From: Aspidapion aeneum | Lineage: Eukaryota; Arthropoda; Insecta; Coleoptera; Brentidae | NCBI GenBank assembly: GCA_963576565.1 | Contig: OY755039.1 | Location: forward strand, 132,700,095-132,764,094 | Direction: 5' to 3' | DNA: 64,000 nucleotides | Part shown: positions 57,461-64,000 of the stretch, one piece after another | Position numbering within the stretch: the first letter of the stretch is position 1 | Layout: each line of letters begins with the position of its first letter | The notes under the pieces: generated by a model | The model's database searches: none | Told to the model about the DNA's origin: nothing | Seen by the model: only the letters and a program-made list of their open reading frames with translations | Made by a program: the position numbers and the translations under genes

Positions 57461-58190
57461 TAAGACAAATTTTTTCAAGTCTCTTTGTGTCATTTGATAT
57501 CACTTTTCATCTAGTGTAAACTGTTGCCCTCTCTCTCCCTCGAATGCAAATCGGTATCATGGTTTAAAACGGGAATAATTTTTGATTTGTTTTTAAACCC
57601 AAAAATTATTAAGAACATAAACAGTTTTAAAATGTTCCTAAAATTGGCTCCTCAGCGTGTCCTCTTACTTTTTGGGCCAGTAGATTTGCTAAATAACAAC
57701 GTCTGTGTGAAAATAACAAACACTAATTTTGTGTTTTCTTTCTTCTGTAAATTATTAGATAGTGCGCGAGCCTCCCAAGAGAATTGAAACATAACCCGGC
57801 AACAGCTCTAATCGTTCAATCTAGAAATTTACTTATTTTTGAGTTAAAAAATCTATTATTTATTTCCAATTTGAATATGCCGCCAAGCTGCCAGGATACC
57901 CATTAGCATGAAAACGAGAGAGAGGGAAACAGTTTACATAAGAAGAAAAGAGATAGAAAATGCAGTTGAAAAAAGTATCCCATTCCCTTGTACCACCAAC
58001 AGAAACAACTACTCCGAGGGAAAATACCCCTACCGGCATTGAATTATACTGCTGGCTTGATGCTTTCGTTGGGAACTTGTTAAAGCTGTTTGGTTTTCAC
58101 TATCTCCAACGTCGATCACAGGGATACGAGTGATCCCCATCTGGAACACGTCCTGATAGTCAGGAACAACTGATATTATGAAAAAAATCG
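57461..58190. other. unassigned DNA
   Basis: No recognised gene. A CT-rich tract occurs at about 57526-57541. Confidence 0.45.
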
Positions 58191-58195
58191 AGCTA

Positions 58196-59340
58196 TTAAT
58201 ATAGGCAAGCGAAACACGATTCTAGGGTTCTTGTGACCGCTGAATTCAAATCTGAAGTTCAAAAAAATTGGGGGTAATTTAAAAAAGCGGGGGGGGGGGC
58301 GGATTAACCATTTTATAGTATGGGGGTAAAACTGTTTATGTGGAGACTTAACGAACAAACTTTTATCAAGTTTTTTTACAGATTTTGACAACTTTGCGCA
58401 ATCCTATCATAAAACTTACGGATGACTTTTGAGCATCAGCTACCATTTTGAAAAATTAAGAAAAGAAGCATTTATGCATGTAATACCATAATTATGGGAT
58501 TTTCGGGTCCGCTGAATCCAAATCTGTTGTTAAAAAATTATTCGGGGGTAATCTGGCGAAGTGGGGGGCGGTATTTATGGGGTAAACAGTAAAACTGTTT
58601 ATGTGAAGAATTATAAAACACACCAATATCACCAAATATTTAAGATGTTGGCCGTGAAAAAAAAACAAATGCATGCGATACAGCAATTATAGGGTTTTTG
58701 GGTTAGCTGAATCCAAATGTGTTGTTAAAAGTAGATTTTGGGATTATGTGGAGGAGTGGTGAGTATTTTTGGGGTAGACAGTATGCGAAGACTTAACAAA
58801 GTTTTTTTTTACAGATTTTGACAGCTCTGCTCAACCTGATTACAAAAGTAGCCAATTTCGGACATCATCCACTATTTTGAAATTTTTAAGATGGCGACCG
58901 TGGGCAAAAAGTCTTTGGGTCCTCTGAATTAAAATGTGTTGTAAAGGAAGATTTTCAGGAATCTGGATGATCAGAAGGTATTTATATAAACAGTAAAACT
59001 GTTTCATGGGGTTAATACTAAATGGAGACTTCACGAATAAACTTTATTGAAGTTGGTTTTAGTTCAGGGATTTTTGAGTCCGATGGATCCAAATGGTTCA
59101 AAAAAATCCTAGGAGTTATTTGGAGAAGTGGGGAAAACACTAAATGGAGATTTTGCAAAATCAAGTGTTTTTTGCAGACCTTAGCAGTTGGGCTTAATCT
59201 TGTCATAAAAGCAAATAATAACAATTAGGCATCAGGCATCATTTTAAAATACTTAAGAGGGCGGCCGCGAAAAAAAAACTAAATCTTGGGTTAAAAAATT
59301 TTTCGAGTGTAAGTAGGTGGGGTAGAGGCGATGGGTTAGT
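58196..59340 (+). repeat. divergent tandem repeat (five to six units of about 160-290 bp)
   Basis: Units are marked by a GGGTCCGCTGAATCCAAAT-type segment followed by a GGGGGTAATCTGG-type segment and a AAGATGGCGACCG-type segment. Copies start at about 58205, 58498, 58694, 58911, 59068 and 59283. A related copy lies in inverse orientation at about 60385-60600. Short open frames over it are not genes. Confidence 0.55.
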
Positions 59341-59846
59341 CTGCATAGGCTATAGAAACATGTTTATTATTCGGAACCCTTAAATACTTCTCAGTCCAAA
59401 AAAATAAATTCTATAAATAACATAGTAAGTTTTAACGATCTGCAATAACGTACGTAATTTTAGTTCATCCCGCTTTATTTAATGTAATCGACGGTGTCAA
59501 AAAAATTAAAACAAATTATTTTACTGGGTTTCTAAGCAAATCCCTAGGGTGCCAAGCAGCCGTTTATGAGACTCAGACAAACATAAAAGCACATTGGTCA
59601 GAGAAAAACGTAGATAGGGCAAGGTTGTTATACTTCACATGGCAGTATAGTCCGGATATAACAAAAAATTGGTAGCATTGCAAATATACCTGATTTTTTT
59701 TGGGCGCGCATAATTTTATCTGATATTTCGGTTTTTTTTAATTGAAATCCTACCCCCAAAGCTATTCTGAGCAACCCTGTATATAAACTCTTTTCATTTG
59801 ATGATCCTGAATCAATAAAAAATAAATAGATCCATGACGGATCTGG
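59341..59846. other. unassigned AT-rich DNA
   Basis: No gene or repeat recognised apart from a CCCTGTATATA near 59775 that resembles the dispersed ACACCCTGTA motif. Confidence 0.45.
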
Positions 59847-60305
59847 TACCTTCCTAGCTAGCCTATTTACACTTCAAGTGAAGCCATGATATATCAGCCT
59901 TAAAAACAGTTTTTTGCAAATATCTCAGAAACGAAAGCTCGTCCGAAGTTTTTTGTTATAACAAAAATTATTAAGCACGTAGTCTACTATATTCCGAAAA
60001 CCGCATATTAATACGACGCTCCATTAAAAAGCATTTAGTGGATTTTGACCAAAATCTAATCAGCTCGTTACAGTGTCGAACACTATTTTACCTAAAAATT
60101 TTATGAAAATCGGTTAGACGGGCGCTATCGTGTGGGCTGAAATAATATATATACACACACACACACACATACACACACGCCGATATTTCTAAGTCATGTC
60201 AAAATACACCCAAATAATAATACATTTTCGGTATTATCCCAAAACAAAAAATTTTCGTCGAAAATAATACCTTCGCTAGACATTGCTACGAAGACTAGGA
60301 AGGTA
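59847..60305. mobile_element. small TIR element (MITE) with TACCTTCCTAG ends
   Basis: TACCTTCCTAG at 59847-59857 is repeated in perfect inversion at 60295-60305. The 459-bp interior has a (CA)n microsatellite (about 60153-60178) and a ATGAAAATCGGTTAGACGG box, but no coding sequence. Confidence 0.5.
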
Positions 60306-61984
60306 GAAATCAATAAAAAATTATGTTGCTTGTTTAGTAGACAGTATACACAAGTTAAAATTTATATCTTTTCCATAGGAATCCCCCCCCCTCTTCTAAA
60401 TTACTCCCAATCTTTTTTAATAACAGTACCTACTAAGGAACCCCAAATCATATCTCCTTAAAAGACAAAAATTACGAATTTGGTTTTAAAATTTGCAAAT
60501 ATGGTCCTGAACCCAGATTCGTTAAATCCAAAAAAATTGATGTTTCACTTTTTGCCGTCGGCCGTCATTTTGAATATTTCAAAATGGTAAATCAAGCCCA
60601 ACAAATGAGCTGCCAAAATCTGCGAGAAAAAGTTGAATTAAATTTATTCGCCGTCTTCATTTACAGCGGTATTTACTAAGATGGTTTAAGGTTTAAGTTT
60701 AACTTTTAGTTTATCTTTTGTGAAACGTTTTAACTGAATTTCTTATAAACTTAATAAAAGTTAATGGAATTTTGGACTAATTATAACTACATAGGTTACA
60801 TCGCAATGGAAAAAAACCGGTTTAAATAAGAATCTGCAAGGATTTCGTAAAAAAAATGGAAAAAACGGAAAAAAATGGTTTAAACTATAGGTTTAAGTTT
60901 GTAGGGAATGAGGTGTGAATTACTTACATTTTTCAATTTACACTTACTTCCCAAACTTGACATTGTCGGAAAATGTGTTCTAATTTCGTAATTTTTATTA
61001 TATAACTTCCACAAACAAAACGAAACTGAAAAATAATTTTTTAAATTTATTAAAATGACTTAAAAGTGACTTGATTGACACTTGCTGGTTTAAGTACTGG
61101 GATTGTCATCTGCTGTCATCTCGGTGCACGTACATCTTAAATATATCTGTATGGCTAGAGCGTATTAAAACCATTAATGGAAAATGACTGCTACAAGCGT
61201 TCCGCCATATTGGATTCAACTGAACACAAAATGGATTAAAAAAGCCAGTGACGTATATAAGGGCCCCCCTTAAGCTAATAGTTGTTTTAGAAATTTTTCA
61301 CATATTTCATGAATACAAATATAAAGTAACATAAAATACAGCCTTATGGGGTCTCCCCCCACCCTCAAAACTGTCTCGGCTCCCTAAAACCTTTTTCCAA
61401 ATACGCCAATATAAATAATAATAAAATTTATATTTATATTGAGTTGATTTAGCGTGGAATTTCGAGCCTTAATGTCGGACGTTTGCGGCGTGTCCTCAAA
61501 GATTTCTCAGCGTTTTCATTTTACAAAGCTTTCCTTAAGAAAGGTTGAGTCAAGGAAGCGAATGAGCTGCCTACATTGACATTTATATTAATTTTTGATA
61601 TTTATGACATCTTTAAACAATTTCAACTAATTTATCAAGATTGGTTTAAATAACAGTTTTTAGCTGTGATAAAAGTTTCGCTAGAACGAAAAAGTATGAT
61701 TGTGAAGAATGGTTTAAAACTACAAAAATCCTACAAAATAAAAAACACATGGATGGAATTACCTACTTGAAAAAACAGGGGACAACAAAGGCCTGAAAGA
61801 AAATGAATTTGATGATCAAGAAATTTATATACAAAGCCTTTTCAGTATCATGAAAAAGTCAAATTAATGTTTTAATGCAGTTGAATATTTACTTCAAATA
61901 TCATTTGTACGAAATCTGGTTAAGTTAAATGTTGTATTTAATGTTTATATGTATTAAATGTTTTATCAAAATTAAATACAATTT
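60306..61984. other. AT-rich DNA, no recognised gene
   Basis: An inverted copy of the 58-59 kb repeat is at about 60385-60600. The remainder shows no gene or clear repeat. Confidence 0.45.
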
Positions 61985-63640
61985 ATTGACTTCATATAAA
62001 ATATTTCTTTATTTGTTAGATAATAACTTTTTAGAAACTTTTCCAAATAGGTATTTGGTGGTTAGTATACAATTCCACATTTTTTTTAGAAAAATAAATA
62101 AACTCGCGGAACCAAAATGGCGAATCTTCCCATTTATGAACCAATATGCATCAAATTCGGAACTTTGCGATCTTTTAGGTCGCTGATTAGTATTTTTAAC
62201 TTAAACTAAAAAATCAAAATGGCGGATCAAAAATGGCGGACTTTCACATTTCTAAACCAATATGCATCAAATTCGGAACTTTAGGGTGTTTTAGGTCGCT
62301 TATTATGATTTCTAACCTCAACTTTAAAAAAAATCAAAATGGCAGATAAAAAATGGCAGATTTTTCCATTTATGAACCGATTTGAGTCAAAGTCGGAACT
62401 TTGCGATCATTCAGGTCGCTGATTATTATTTTTACCTTAAACTAAAAAAATCAAAATGGCGGATCAAAAATGACGGACTCTCCCATTTATAAACCAATGT
62501 GCTTCAAATTCGGAACTTTAGGGTGTTCAGGTCGCTGATTATGATTTCTAACTTAAACTTTAAAAAATCAAAATGGCGGATCTACAATTGTACCTTCTTA
62601 TTTATAAACCGATTTGCCTCAAACTTGAAAAGTCGCGGCGCTTAAGGTAACTCAATACAATTTTTTACTCACATTTAAAAACATGAAAATGGCGGGAACA
62701 AATTGGCGGATTTTCCCATTTATGAACCGATATACATCAAACTCGGAAATTTGGGGTGTTTTAGGTCGCTGATTATTATTTTATTGTTCATTGTTACAAG
62801 TGATTTAGTAGCACCGCGGTGGCACACCGGCCTTTATCAGGCCAGCAGACATAGTTTTTAGCACAAAATATATAGCATGTACTTTTAAAACAATGCATTT
62901 TTTAAACTTTTTAGTACAAAAAAAACTAAAATTAAAAATAAAAATTAAACTTTTTTTACAAAAAAATCTGGACTTTTAAAGCAAAATATTTTGGTATATT
63001 GGTTCATAAATGAAAAACTCCGCCATTTTTGATCCGCCATTTTGATTTATTTTTAGTATAAGTGAAAAATAATAATCAGCGACCTGGAAGACCTCAAAGT
63101 TCTGAGTTTGATGCAAATCGGTTTATAAATGGAAAAAGTCACCATTTTGTATCCGCTATTTTGATTTATTTTAAGTTTAAGTTAGAAATCATAATCAGCG
63201 ATCTCAAAACACCCTAAAGTTCCGAGTTTGATGCAAATCGGTTCATAAATGGAAAAATCCACCATTTTGTATCCGCCATTTTGATTTATTTTAAGTTTAA
63301 GTTACAAATCATAATTAGGGACCTGAAACACCCCAAAGTTCCGAATTTGATGTATATTGGTTAATAAATGGGAAAGCCCGCCATTTTTTATCCGCCATTT
63401 TGATTTTTTTTAGTTTTAGTTAAAAATAATAATCAGCGACCTGAAAGATAGTAAAGTTCCGAGTTTGATGCATATCGGTTCATAAATGGAAAAATCCGCC
63501 ATTTTGGATCCGCCATTTTCTTTATTTTTCTAATAAAAAAAATGTTGAATTATATACTAGTCACCAAATACCTATCTGGAAAAGTTTGAAAAAAGTTATG
63601 ATCAAACAAATATATTATATGACGTCAAGTTAAAAAAAAA
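61985..63640. mobile_element. long inverted-repeat (foldback-like) element with ~117-bp tandem repeats in its arms
   Basis: The outer ~110 bases (61985-62100, containing CCAAATAGGTATTTGGTGG) are repeated in inverse orientation at about 63525-63640 (CACCAAATACCTATCTGG). Inside, the left arm holds about six units of ~117 bp, each with TCAAAATGGCGGATC, CATTTATGAACCAATATGCA and TTTTAGGTCGCTGATTAT. The right arm (62995-63520) holds four to five of the same units inverted. A ~200-bp non-repeated centre (62795-62990) has no coding sequence. No target duplication was identified. Confidence 0.7.
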
Positions 63641-64000
63641 ATGTTTAAACAATTAATAGTAATATCGTAAAACAAAAAATTTCGCGGCGAAGTGTTCCCG
63701 CGGCGAATTATCCGCGGCGAATTGTCCCCTACTCTACTTGAGACTTTAATAAAATTTCTGTCTAAATTTTCATTAATATTACAAAATATGTGAAATTTAG
63801 GTAGCTACCTATTTATTAAACTGTCTTTATCTATAAGGTTTAAAAATTGATTTTTTCAACAGCCCGCTTACCTTTTTAATCTGCAAATTAAAGGAAAAAC
63901 CAAATTGTTGTCTTCCTCAACTAATTATTTAGTTGCATAAAATCTGAAAAGCAGATTTTTTAAACTAGTGCGCATAAGCAGGAAGCGAACTAAGAACAGA
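63641..64000. repeat. short CGCGGCGAA-type repeats (63682-63728) in AT-rich DNA
   Basis: Three imperfect copies of CGCGGCGAA followed by TTATC, TTGTC or GTGTTC lie in a row and end at TCCCCTA. The GC-rich run stands out from its surroundings. The rest of the window end shows nothing. Confidence 0.5.

Overview
The window is eukaryotic, AT-rich and almost entirely made of mobile DNA and satellite. It most likely comes from an insect. The evidence is an errantivirus-type Ty3/Gypsy element with an insect-type envelope gene and a serine-tRNA-type primer site, two BEL/Pao elements, CR1-like and RTE-like non-LTR elements, a Penelope-like element with a GIY-YIG nuclease, PIF/Harbinger, Tc1/mariner-like and THAP-bearing DNA transposons, and exons with spliceosomal borders. 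I cannot name the order or species. Nothing prokaryotic was found, and no tRNA, rRNA or CRISPR.

Layout. 1-5.5 kb: minus-strand Gypsy/errantivirus-like relic (gag, protease, integrase, env) lacking the reverse transcriptase core; the window starts inside its env. 6.2 kb: a THAP-domain exon on the minus strand. 7.5-14.6 kb: an RTE-like retrotransposon (+) split by a BEL/Pao element (7652-12752, minus) with paired LTRs and a 6-bp target duplication; removing the insert leaves the RTE frame continuous. 14.7-20 kb: transposon scraps and featureless AT-rich DNA. 20.1-21.1 kb: a deleted PIF/Harbinger element. 21.4-23.5 kb: a TIR element with an apparent 8-bp duplication, carrying a THAP-domain gene and holding an RTE-like fragment. 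25.2-25.65 kb: a MITE. 26.1-27.2 kb: a foldback element whose long arms are built of a short tandem repeat, with a 9-bp target duplication. 28.17-28.36 kb: one intact transketolase exon (minus), the clearest host coding sequence.

29.3-55.1 kb: one array of a ~142-bp satellite (roughly 100 copies), split by a second BEL/Pao element (32703-43689, 5-bp duplication ACCTC). The left LTR of that BEL element was itself hit twice: by a ~3.2-kb CR1-like retrotransposon and by a ~0.8-kb microsatellite-bearing element resembling a Helentron-derived INE. The array ends at a Penelope-like element (55.1-57.1 kb). 57-64 kb: dispersed repeats, divergent tandem repeats, a small TIR element, and a second long inverted-repeat element (about 61985-63640) whose arms are ~117-bp tandem repeats.

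Almost every transposon gene carries stops, frameshifts or deletions, so none is clearly functional. The THAP and transketolase exons are the only candidates for host genes. The order of insertions can be read directly: satellite, then BEL #2, then the CR1-like and INE-like insertions; and RTE-like #1, then BEL #1.
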